From Chalciporus piperatus (Eukaryota > Basidiomycota > Agaricomycetes > Boletales > Boletaceae), in contig JBBPTG010000070.1 of the NCBI GenBank assembly GCA_038093975.1, positions 1 to 64,000 of the forward strand: DNA of 64,000 bases, given 5' to 3'. Positions 20,911 to 31,997 of this stretch are shown here, piece after piece. Made by a program: the position numbers and the translations under genes. The notes beneath the pieces are model-generated. The model made no database searches and was not told the origin of the DNA. It saw nothing but the letters and a program-made list of their open reading frames with translations. Position 1 is the first letter of the stretch. Every line of letters begins with the position of its first letter.

Positions 20911-21309
20911 CAGCCACCCCCTGTGTATTACCCTATTTTCCCTGATTTTTCCTGATTTTTCCTGATTTTTCTGGACCTTTATGAATGTTATTTGAGTTTT
21001 TTGATGAATATTGAAATTAGCCAATGACAATATTGATTAACATGTCATAGAATTCATTCAATCATGTATATAAACTCTCTGAGTTACATGTTTATCTATA
21101 TGTCATTAGTCTGTGTTGAGAATTGAGTCTCTGATTGGTCTTGACTTCACATGTAACTTGATAATATCTGATGTATCACTACAAAAACATGCTGCTTTGA
21201 AATGCTTATATCTCTGTGGTGTGTGAACCGTTTCACTTAACCCAGAAATCGATTTATAGCCAGGAACCGGTAATATTTTTGGTTTCTCCTACGCTAAGCA
21301 AAAGACCAG
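20911..21309. other. AT-rich spacer left of the LINE
   Basis: Three copies of CCTGATTTTT stand at about 20940-20968. Nothing protein-like is seen. The LINE inserted at its right edge. Confidence 0.4.
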
Positions 21310-21330
21310 TTTTTTTTTTTTTTTTTTTTT
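21310..21330 (-). repeat. Poly(A) tail of the LINE
   Basis: Twenty-one T on the plus strand directly before the 3' untranslated region of the minus-strand LINE. This is the mark of target-primed reverse transcription. Confidence 0.85.
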
Positions 21331-21897
21331 GGTTCCATTTGTGTCTGATTGGGGTGTATGTACCCTATGTAGGACAGATCTATCTAAGAGCAGGAGGCAC
21401 CTGTGCCTCCAACGTATCCCTGACCTTGCGAATGCACCTGAGAGCGAGTCATAGACCCCCCAGGTCCTGCCGTTCCCGCCGGCAGTTTTAGACGCCTCGG
21501 ACATCTAATCAACGGTGCTCTTGTACTTATCTCAACGTGGTGTAGCAGTTGATCTAGCGTTGAATCTAAGGTTTAGCAAGTACCCGTCCGCTGGAGCGGA
21601 AGTGCACGAGGAGGAAAAAGGGATGGGTAACAGCAGAAAGTTAGAGGAGAGCGGATGGGGTGGATAGATGTGTAGCGGGGCGTGTGGGTGGGTGTTTCGT
21701 GAGCGTGCTCTTCCTCACTGCTCCTGATTACTGGATAGGCCCTTGGGCGCCGGGCGTCTGTTCCTGATTGTCGGCGGGTGATTAGGTGTGATAGACAGAG
21801 TATGTTCATAAGGTAGGATAGATTGGGAGAATGAGTGGGGGGATTAGTCGGGGTAGATATAGGGGGTGGGGTAGGGCAAAGGTACGGGGGCTTTGCG

Positions 21898-24800
21898 TTA
21901 GTGAACTTGTTGGCAGTCAATGGAAAGGTCACCGAGGGCCGCTTTTAGGCGTCCCGTTTTGTCCACATAGTTGAGGAGGTGCGGAACAGCGTTCTTGTCA
22001 GACAGTAAGATTGATAGGTTCGTGGTCTTGCGTTTAATCTTCGTCCAAAGGACGTGCCTCGGCCTCACATATTGGGGGCATGTGAACAGGAAGTGCGGGA
22101 TGTCCTCTATCGAGTCTACGCAGTATGCGCATTTGTCTGTAGGCGACTTGGTTATCCTCTTTAGATACTTATTGAGAGGACAGTGTCCTGTTCGCAGCCA
22201 TATGAGAGCCGAGGTATGGTGTTTGCGCAGGAGAGCAGAGAGGGAGACGAACGAGCCTGCGAGAAGTTTCGGGTCAATCAGATTGAGATGGTCGTGACGA
22301 GGGGACTTAGCCCATCTTTGTTTCCAGTGTTCATGTGTGACCTTCTTCTGAGCCTGCAGGCGCGCCGATACGCTCAGCGGAAGTGGCGCTTTGCGTAGAC
22401 AAACGGGGAGTTGGTTTTTTGGGCTCGAGCTTCCCGGTCCTTTGGAAGCCTCTTTGGCCTCTTCATCCGCCTTTTTATTACCATCGACCGCGCTGTGGCT
22501 CGATATCCAGTTTATGGTGACATTGTGTTTTGCAAGACGGTTCTCCCGCGCGACAGAGCGCATCACTCTATTGAATCAATCCAGTAGGTAGTGGCCAGGC
22601 TTGGTGGCGAACGAGTTTGCACCTGACTTGATGGCCACCTGGTTGTCGACATATAACGAGACTGGCGGGACCAGGTCAGTCTCGTTATGGAGCCAGGATG
22701 AGTCCAACCGCCTCCGCTTCGTAGACCGTGTGTTCGTCCTCGCTCCCCAGGAAGTAACACAAGGATCGTGTTGTGCCGTCCTCGCGATAGATTACTGCCG
22801 CAGCTCCGACTCCCCCTTCTAGACCAGATCCGTCGCAGTATACCTTAGTTCCCTGTAGTTGATTATCGTGGTGCGTGATAGAGGTCTCCCTGCTGTCAGC
22901 TATGCGTATTCGATAGGGAACAGTTTCGTTGGGCGGGGGACGAGCTGGCTGGAGGGTTTCTAGGGTGAGGGGGTTGATGTCGAAGGAGTGGGTGAGGTGG
23001 TGGAGGGCCGACTTGTGCCGTTTTACATAGCGTTTGGATGCCTTTACTATTAGGGCGTGAATGGGATGCGATGGCGGGTGAGACGATAGGCGTATCGCTG
23101 CGCGATGGCAAAGATTCTGAATCTGAAGTTCGATGGGCATTAGCTTTGCGTGCGCCTCCATGATGTTCGTAGCCGTGGATCGGAGAGCTCCCGTTATACT
23201 CAACATGGCTAGTCGTTGTACTTTTCCCAGTTTCTTTGCCATGCCTACCGATCCCCGCGTGACCTCGTCGTCCACGCCTGTGTAAAGAGGGGTGAACCAG
23301 ACGTCAGCCGCGTATAACATTTTGGGGAGAGCGACCGATGTGTATAGTTGGCGCATGAGCGCGAGGGGTACGCCTTTCGATGGGAGCGAAAGTCTTTGGA
23401 GCTGCATGACATACACAGTACCCCTGCCCACGGCGTAGTTGACATGAGCATGCCAACGGAGAGCCTTGTCTACCAAGACTCCCAGAAACCGATGAGACTC
23501 GACGGGGGCAATGATCGTGCCGCGTACATTGATCGGTATGCGAGTTTTCTTGTTCTGTGGGGTAAAGTCAATTAGAGCGAATTTGGAGGTTCGAAGCGCG
23601 AGTTGTGGTCGCTAGATCAGTCGAAGCCTCCTCCGCTCCATTCGAGCATGTCCACGAGGATTCTGTGTGCCTCCTGGGTGGTGTCAGCTATTGCTATGAG
23701 GGCCGTGTCATCGACGAAGGCTAGCGTGCGTTCACTGCTTCCCTCCGCTATGTCCACGAGATCAGCGTTGTAGATGATATACAACACCATGGACAGCGGG
23801 TTGCCCTGTCCGATGCCATTGGTGACGTCGATCCATTCGGAGACGTGACCGTCAAAGACTAGTCGTGTGCCACGCCCTTCTAATACCCATTGGGTAAAGG
23901 AGACTATACACTCTGGGATGCGGCGCTTTCACATATTATGCAGCAGTCGGTCAGTGACCGCGTTGGGAAAAGCCCCTTCGATATCCAGAAAAAGCACAGA
24001 TACCATCTTTTTTGTGGGCCAAGCATTTTTGACAGCTGCCTCGAGGAGGTGTAGTGAGTCTGTTGTGGAGTGGCCTGGGCGGCCCCCGAAGTGAGTAGAT
24101 GGGAGGAGATGATGTTTCTCTATCAGGTGAGAGAGTTGGTCATCGACGACTGCCGTCAGCAGTTTGGCTGTGGTGTTTAGCAGAGCAATGGGCCTGTAGG
24201 CCTTCGCGGCAGTATAGTCTGGTCGACCCGGTTTGCGCAGCACGACCGTAGTAAAGTCCCTCCACAGGGCATAATAGGTTTTGAGTCGAAAAGCGGCATC
24301 ATAGATGCGAAGAAGAATGGGTGCTAGCACCTCCAAACATTGTTTGAGCACGACATTGGGGATGCCGTCTGGTCCCGGAGCCTTATAAGGGCTCAGTTTG
24401 GCTATGCTCCGTAAGAGCTGCTCTTGGGTGATCGTGCCCGTGTCGTTTACTGGGATGGGGTAGTCATAGTCCACAGGGACCATTGACGTCTGCGGCGGTG
24501 GCGGGAAGAACTGGTTAGCTAGGGTCATGCTTTTCTGCTCGTTCGTTCTAGCCTCTGAAAGTTGCCCGTTAGGCGTTTTGGACTTTAGCGTAGGGACACG
24601 GGATGGGCCGCCATCACCTGGGTCCGTATTGAGATAGCGGTTCGCGGTCCAGATGTCATCTGACGTCGCATTCTCGAGCCACTCCATCCAGTGATCTTTT
24701 GTGGCTTTCTTGATAGCCTCCGAGTACTGGTTGTGCAGTACGCGGTGAGTCTCGTGGATGAGGTGCTCCTGGATCGCCCTGAGTTTGTAAGACTCAGCCG

Positions 24801-25465
24801 CCGCTCTGTTTACCTCTTTGCGTGAGACCGTTAGGTCATGGTTCCACCACCTCTTTGACGTGGGGCATGGCTTGGACCAAGGGACATTGGAGTCAATGGC
24901 CGTGTGAATGGCTTGGGTCAGACCCTTTGCCGCCGCCTTGAATTCTGAGTCAGTGACAATGGGGGCGTTGGATGGATATGCAGCTAGCTCGCAAGACAGG
25001 GTCTCGTTGAAGCTTTCCCAGTCCGTTTCTCGGAAGTTTCTCTTGGGGGGAATGTCTGCTTTTGGGATTTCAAGTTCGAGGACGGAGATGATTGGGACGT
25101 GGTCCATGCAGTCCCTTTTGCGCGGTTCGGTGTAGCAGTGTAGGAAGGACTGACACGTGTTTTTGGAGCAGAACACGTTGTCTGGTCGAGTCCAGTTCTT
25201 TGTGGCTGCAGCGTGGGCATGTCTTTCGGGAGAGCTTGTTGCATCCCGTGCTCTGCGAGGAGGAGAAGGAGGGGCTCCGTGGCGTCGAGGTAGGCATTTG
25301 TGAGAAGGTGGGTGTTGCGCTCCTCTTCCCACAGCGGGTGGTGTCGGGTGAAGTCACCGAGCCAGAGTATGTGGTCGGATACGTTCGGTTTGATTGTCTG
25401 CATGTTTTCCTCCAAGTGCTTATTCAATGCAAAGATTGTGTGTTGAAACTCACCGTCGTTGTAAA
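21898..25465 (-). pseudogene. LINE ORF2, 3' part: endonuclease end, reverse transcriptase, RNase H, zinc finger
   Basis: Begins YNDGEFQHTIFALNKHLEEN, completing the endonuclease with WLGDFTRHHPLW. A frameshift near 25270 leads to TKNWTRPDNVFCS and the RT: SPYKAPGPDGIPN, YRPIALLNTTAKLL, FGGRPGHSTTDSL, FLDIEGAFPNAVTDRLLHNM, then TGA at 23931-23929. The same frame goes on with GIGQGNPLSMVLYIIYNADL and the active site FVDDTALIAI, and a further frameshift and a TAG lie near 23600. RNase H begins TKVYCDGSGLEGGVGAA and has NWISSHSAVDGNKKAD. The C-terminus has a CCHC-like finger, CAYC...HFLFTC. The protein cut the target and copied the RNA. At least five lesions make it a pseudogene. Confidence 0.85.
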
Positions 25466-26129
25466 TCAACTAACTAACGCGCGACGAAAAAAGCACATGA
25501 CCTACCCGGCGCTTATTTCGCTTGCGTCGGCAAAGGCCCAAACCATGTGGTTTTTCCTTTTTTGGCTCTCTCGCGCACTCGAGCACTCACGCACACAGTG
25601 CTTCCTTTTCGGGCTGTCTGGGGCATTGCAAAGCACAAGCCCACTGCCCAACCTCTTCTCTCCCTCTCTCCCTCTCTCCCTCTCTCACTCTCTACTCCTC
25701 CTGCTCATTTGTCTCATTGTATACGCGATCCACAGCGTTCAGTGGTGCCTCGGGTCATTACCTAAGATTTCCTTTTCATTTCTCTCGACACCTTTAGAGG
25801 AGCCCCTAGGAAGAGCAGATTTGTGTCTTGGCTACATACTGATTTTCGCAGTCCTCTCACTTGAGAGTGATTAGTCCACACCGGGGTCGTGCCTGGTTTG
25901 TGAAGGACGACTGGGAGCCACTGTGGTCGCGCAGTCCCAGGCTGAGTCTACGTAGCATTACGGTAGTTTGAAATAGTGATTTTCTTTGCTTACTGTTAGG
26001 ATAGTCCAGATCAGTGATTGACTGGATATCCGCCAGGAAGTGGTAGATAGGTCGCGGGTCGCTGAGAGACCTGGACCCCTGGTTTTACTACGGCCTTTTT
26101 TTACGTATACATCAATATTACATAGAATC

Positions 26130-29100
26130 ATGTCAACTCCTCCAAACTCGCCACAACGTGCACAAAATGCTGGTCGCCAAGCTGAGCGGGATCAACGTGT
26201 TTTGGGTTCCCCACCATTCCATCGGCAGCCATATCGGCAACCTCCTTCACCTCCACATAATGCACCTGCTGCATTGCTGGTAAGTATTTCATCTGGCTAT
26301 TTTGTATTATATTTTAATTATGCTTGCATAGAACTATCCTCCCATCCCAATACACCAGTATCCTGGATTACCCCGCAATTCAATAGAGCATCATGAGGTT
26401 CAACGTGCATGGCGTGCTCATCATCCTCAGCCTGATGGTCCACAATTTCCGCCACCACCCATGCAACCAGCATATGGTGGAGGCCGTGTAAGTTATCATC
26501 AAAATCTTATGGACAATTTTCAGCATGCACATGAGGAACATGTTCAAAACCGTAATGCTAAGCATAGGCGGCAATCTCCCAATCCACCCAACTTCGCTGC
26601 TGAACAGGGGCAGCACCATGTCGAATTGGAGCGTATTCGCCAACAGCAACGTTTGCAACAGCAAGTAGTTTCTCAGGAAAATGTTCAGCGACAGGTGCAT
26701 GGACAAGCAGTAGTGGAGCGTGAAAGAGTTCATCAGCAAATAGGATTGGAGGAAGCAATTCAATTGCAACGGAATCGAGAACAAAATGAACAGCAATTAG
26801 TACGAGATGCACTTTATAGAGAGGACGATCAGCTCTCTCAAGAGCAATACCTGGAGGATCGTGCTCGGAACAGAGGACAGCCTGGGCCTGCTCCCGGACC
26901 TCCAGACTCTGATGATAGTAGTTCAAGTTCCGACTCTGATGATGATGGCCATAACAATAGGCCATTATTTCCTCCACCTGGCAACAATCCTCCACATGTT
27001 CGACTACCTCCTGGTGGACAATTATATGCTGAGCCTATACAAGCCCATTATCTTGGCCCTATGAATGTAGAATGTCCTAACTGTCATGCCTTGCATTTTG
27101 ACTGTGAAAAGCTTAGCAAGTCTACACGTGCTCGAAAGCTGTTTGGAATGTGCTGCTTGGAGGGAAAAGTGCGGCTTCGTCCACTTCCTGAGTGGCCACA
27201 GGAGCTTCAGAGGCTATATCAAAGCAATCGGGAGTTTGTCAACAATATACGCCAATATAACAATACATTCACATTCACTTCTGTTGGAGTTGAGGTTGAT
27301 CGTCATACTGTTCAAGGTCCTGGCCCAGCTGCATTTCGTATCCATGGAGGGCTTTATCATTTGATGGGCAGTTTATTGCCAAATGAAAATGAAGCTCCGA
27401 TCTTTGCACAGCTGTACATTCATGATCCCATTGAGGCAGCAATAATTCGTCGAGAACGCAATCGTAATCTTGATGAAAATGTCTTACGAGAGTTGAATGA
27501 CATGTTGACAAATCATCATCCCTATGTCAATGTGTTCCAACAAGCTTATTGGGTCCTAAATCATAGACTGGGTCAGGGAGGAAATCAAACTGATCTCCGT
27601 GTATGGTTGCACTACAATGAGGCAACAGATGCAAGAAGATACAATCTGCCAACTGTCAATGAGATTGCTGCTGTAATTCCTGGGGATGGCACAGAAGTTG
27701 TAAATGAAAATCGTGATATCATTGTGCGTCTTGAAGGAGGTGGCTTACGACGATTTAGCCATCTTCATTGTGCTTACTCCACATTACATTATGTTCTACT
27801 ATTTCCAAAAGGTGAACATGGCTGGCACCTTGGCCTGGAGATGTATCAAGAGGAGGGCAGCCGAAATCGTTCAAAACATCTCACACAAATTCTTTATTAT
27901 GCATATCGCATTCATGTTCGTCCACCTCACATTGAGCCAAGGAATCTCTTCTATGGTGCCCGATTATTCCAGCAATATATTTGTGATGCTTGGGCTTCTG
28001 TAGAGCAATCTAATCTCTTTTGGGTTGTCAACCATCAAAAAGAAATCCGGGCAGATCTTTACAGTGGTTTAGAGATCGTGTCGCACAGAATCCTAATGTC
28101 AATCTTCAAGATACTGGCCGCAGTATTGTTCTACCCTCTTCCCATGCTGGAAGTCCATGCTATATGCAACAGCTTCTGCAAGATTCCCTTGCAATATGCC
28201 GTGATTGTCAAAAGCCAGATCTTTTTTTAACAATGACTGCCAATGGCAGCTGGCCAGAAATCACTGAAAATCTTCTACCAGGTATGTATCATTTCATCCA
28301 TCTTGCTATTGAATCAAAACTAATGTTTATCTTTTATAGGACAACAGACTGGTAATCGACCTGATTTGGTGGCACGAGTTTTCTATCAGAAACAACAAGC
28401 CTTGCTGAGGAAAGTACGCAACGGCTACTTTGGAGCTGTTGCTGGACTGGTGTACACCATTGAATATCAGAAGCGTGGACTGCCTCACATGCACCTTCTG
28501 ATTTTTCTTGAACCCCAGGACAAAATTCGTACAGTTCAACAGGTGGATGCTCTGATTTCAGCCCAGATTCCTGATCAAAACATTCATCCACGGCTCTATG
28601 ATGCATTCTCACGCTTCATGCTACATGGACCTTGCACTCCAGAAAGATGCTTGGAGAATGGCAGATGTAAAAAGCACTTTCCAAAATCCTTCTGTGATCA
28701 GACCAGACTGAACGACGATGGTTATCCTGAATATGCACAGCCTGAAAATGGACGTACTATTCAAAAGAATGAAGATATTTTTACTGCCCAACATGTCGTC
28801 CCTCACAATAGACAGTTGTTGGTAGAATTCCAATGTCATACCAATGTTGAAGTCTGTGCATCCATCAAATCAGTCAAATATATACACAAGTATATTTACA
28901 AAGGTCCAGATCGTGCAACCCTGGAAACTCAAGGACATGATGAGGTCAAATCTTATCTGGACAGCAGATACATCTCATCTATTGAAGCAGCTTGGCGTCT
29001 CTTCGAGTTTTCCATGCATTTGGAACATCCCTCTGTATATTGACTTCCTGTTCATTTGGAGAATGAACAAAATGTTCTTTATGGTGCTGACGATGCACCA

Positions 29101-31112
29101 CAAGAAGTCTTGGAACGAGCTGCTACCAAGGACACTCGGCTACTCAGATGGTTCAAGGCAAATGCTGATGTTGATTGCATTGCTGCTGGTGCACACAATT
29201 ACCTTTACCAAGACTTTCCCAAGAAATTTGTTTGGGCACAAGGAAAATGGAAGCCACGACAATGTCATAGGTCTATTGGTCGAATGTATTCTGTTCCACC
29301 GAATGGTGGTGAACGTTTCTATCTTAGACTACTGCTCACAGTTGTCAAAGGTATGTCTCTTTAATTGATTATTACAAGTTACAAGTACAAATCAACTAAT
29401 ATCAATTTGTTTTCTAGCTGCTGCCTCTTATCAAGATCTGTGTACTGTAAATGGTGTTGTTTGCAACACATTCAAAGATGCCTGTCAGGCCAAAGAACTT
29501 TTGAATGATGATCAAGAATGGCTTTTGTGTTTACAAGAAGCTGCTGGCATGTGTACTGGACAAGGGTTGCGCAATCTCTTTGTTACCATCTTACTTCATT
29601 GCAATCCTGTGCAACCTCATCAACTATGGGAAGCAATACATGTACATCTCTGTGATGATTTGGGTCATCATATTCCCTGTCTATTTTCCATGATTCTCCA
29701 ACCCGAGGAGGAACAGATCTATGACTATGGCCTCTATCTTATCGATTCTGCGCTCCGCAAAAATGGCAAAAATTTAGGGGACTTTCCAGAGATGCAACAT
29801 CCTCAGGGAAATTGGGCTGCAATGGAGGGAAATCGGTTGATTGCTGAGCAGCTTGCCTATGATTGAGATGTACTTGAGACAATTGTAGAGCGTGGCATTC
29901 CAACTCTCAATCAAGAACAAAGAATGATTTATGATGAGGTGGTAAATGCTGCTGTGCAAGAAGCTGGTCTTGGAGACTCTTTTTTTGTACACAGTGCAGG
30001 AGGTTGTGGCAAAACCTATCTCTTCAATCTCATTGCTGCAGCAGTCCGTGCTCAAGGCAAAATTGTTCTTTGTGTTGCATCCTCTGGAATTGCATCTCTT
30101 CTACTTTTTGGTGATCACTGTACTCTTTGGAGGAGATTTCCGCCAAACACTCTCTGTTATTCCTCATGGATCAAGAGAGCAGATTGTTGGTGCCACTCTT
30201 TGTCGATCTCGCCTTTGGCAACAACTCCGTGTCCGTCATCTTCACCAAAATATGCGCTTGGATCAAAATATAGAATGTAGACAGTTTTCAGAATGGCTAC
30301 TGGAGATTGGTGCTGGCCAAGGTCTTAATGCTGAGAATGAGGTCACTCTTCCTGAATATATGTGTTGTGGCAATGATCTCCAGTCTCTGATTACTGCAGT
30401 GTATGGGGAACTTCTTGATCCAACATGAAATCATCCTTTGCCTGATGGATATTTCTTGGAGCGCACAATTCTTTCTGCAAAGAATGTTGATGTCAATGAA
30501 ATCAATACTTCCATTCTCACATCTTTGCCTGGTGATAAAACAGTCTACAATAGTGCAGATTCAGTGACAGAGCATGAATATGATTATGTTCCTCCAGAGT
30601 TTTTGCACACTCTTGATCCATCTGGCTTCCCTCTTCACAATTTGGAGTTGAAAGTTGGTGCACCTCTCATGCTTCTTCGAAATTTGGATCCCAATCATGG
30701 ATTATACAATGGTACCCGAATGCTCTTGGTCAACTCTACTCGATGTGTTCTGCAATGCCATGTACTTAGACAGGAACACCAAGGAGCACAAGGGGGTGAT
30801 GACAATATTGTCTTTATTCCTCGAGTTGCCTTGGATGCCAACAAAGATGAATTCCCTGTTCCACTTCGACGTTTACAATTTCCAGTTCATCTTGCCTATG
30901 CCATGACAATCAATAAAGCTCAGGGACAAAGTGTCAAACATGTCGGTTTGGATTTACGCACATCTGTTTTCTCACACGGACAATTATATGTGGCTCTCTC
31001 CCGCTGTACCAATCCTCGAAATCTAAAGGTTGCATTTCCTCCTGACCAGAATACAAACAAGACAGTAAATATAGTATATACAGAGGTGCTTAGGAATGTA
31101 CTGAATGACTGA
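26130..31112 (+). pseudogene. Rep-helicase of Helitron 1
   Basis: Exon 1 (26130-26279, MSTPPNSPQRAQNAG), intron 26280-26331, then a long exon with a Gln/His-rich N-terminus and the Helitron-like N domain. A one-base frameshift near 28068 interrupts it between IRADLYSG and RDRVAQNPN. Introns 28282-28339 and 29351-29417 are clean. The Rep has the HUH box GLPHMHLLIFL and the tyrosine box YIHKYIYKGPD. TGA codons stand at 29041-29043 and 29864-29866. The helicase has Walker A AGGCGKTYLFN, but after ASSGIASLL about 100 residues including Walker B are deleted up to VLFGGDFRQTLSV near 30110. The C-terminal motifs LAYAMTINKAQGQS and LYVALSRC are kept. It would have nicked and unwound DNA for rolling-circle transfer but is dead. 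Confidence 0.88.
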
Positions 31113-31185
31113 ATTGTTATTTTTTCTCTTTGCATATTTGTAGATATGCTACACTAATATATAAAAAATTTGCTGCCTGCTGCCT

Positions 31186-31214
31186 GTGCCAACGGCACAA
31201 CGGGTGAAAGCTAG
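31186..31214 (+). terminator. 3' hairpin and CTAG of Helitron 1
   Basis: A 5-bp stem GTGCC/GGCAC with loop AAC, followed 12 bases later by CTAG. This is the usual Helitron transposition terminator just before the 3' end. Confidence 0.75.
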
Positions 31215-31221
31215 TGTTGAA

Positions 31222-31991
31222 TATCGTACAAAGACCAAAAGGGGCCTTTGAGTTGAACCACGACGACGTCCGACGACGGGAAGGGAAGTTGACACCAGGA
31301 TTTTGGTGCTACATGCGTGGAGATGAGGGTAACCGCTCGGCTGCGAGGTGATCCTTCAGTGTGATGGGGGGTGGGGTAGAGAGCGTGGTAGTGTCGGCTA
31401 GAGATGGTGAGTTTGAGGAAATTGATGTGGGGTTCCTGGATGGCGATTACCTCCCAGTCTCCGGGGTTAATGCTGTTAAGTAGAGAGTGTTGAGCTGAGT
31501 GAGAAGTGTTGAGGTTTTGCTGCCAGATGCGTAGGGCTTTCACGGGGTTGTCAGGTGTACTATTCATAAGACGATGAGGGGGGGGGTTGATGTGCGATGT
31601 CGGTGGGTTGCGAGCGTGTTGGCGATGCTTGCCGAGAGGGTGGGTAAGAGGGGAGAGATGCAGGAGTTTTCTTTGAGGGGATGATGATGAAGTTGTCGAG
31701 CGTGGATTGGGATCTCGCGTGGTTGGGGTCCGTTGGAGGCAGTTGGTCCAGGTCACGATGTGGACGACCAGTGTTCCTCCCCTGTCGCCTGTGGGCGGAG
31801 GAGCGCTGGTGATTCACGGGGATAGAGTTGGCATAGGTGGCCGGGTTGCGGTCACCGCTCTTACGTTCTCTGGCGTTGGGCTTAAAGCCTAGAGACGTTT
31901 GTCGTAGTGTCGATGGGTTGGAAGGCTGGGGCATTCTGTTCGGCGGTGGTGTCAGTCCCTTTCTTGATGGCCGTTTCGATGGGAGTGACAC
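31222..31991 (-). pseudogene. LINE ORF2, 5' part: start and endonuclease N-terminus
   Basis: Starts MSLPSKRPSRKGLTPPP at 31991, a few bases after the ORF1 stop. The first ~140 residues are Pro/Ser-rich. A C9 run (plus-strand G run 31578-31586) marks a one-base frameshift into the frame with ALRIWQQNLNTS, VIAIQEPHINFL and FWSLYDI, the front of an exonuclease-endonuclease-phosphatase fold. The reading then meets Helitron 1 and continues at 25465. The enzyme would nick target DNA for LINE insertion. Confidence 0.8.
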
Positions 31992-31997
31992 CTGTGT

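Larger units (their letters stand above)
25466..31221 (+). mobile_element. Helitron 1, defective, inserted in the LINE
   Basis: A rolling-circle element with HUH Rep and PIF1-like helicase remnants. The 5' end TCAACTAACTAACG follows an A of the host LINE. Near the 3' end are a GTGCC-AAC-GGCAC hairpin (31186-31198) and CTAG (31211-31214). Removing 25466-31221 restores the LINE endonuclease reading ...Y-D-I-Y-N-D..., which fixes the ends to about 1 bp. Beyond CTAG there are seven more bases, TGTTGAA, whose GTTGA mirrors the TCAAC start. The 5' ~650 bp before the first ATG hold no gene and probably the promoter. Confidence 0.85.
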
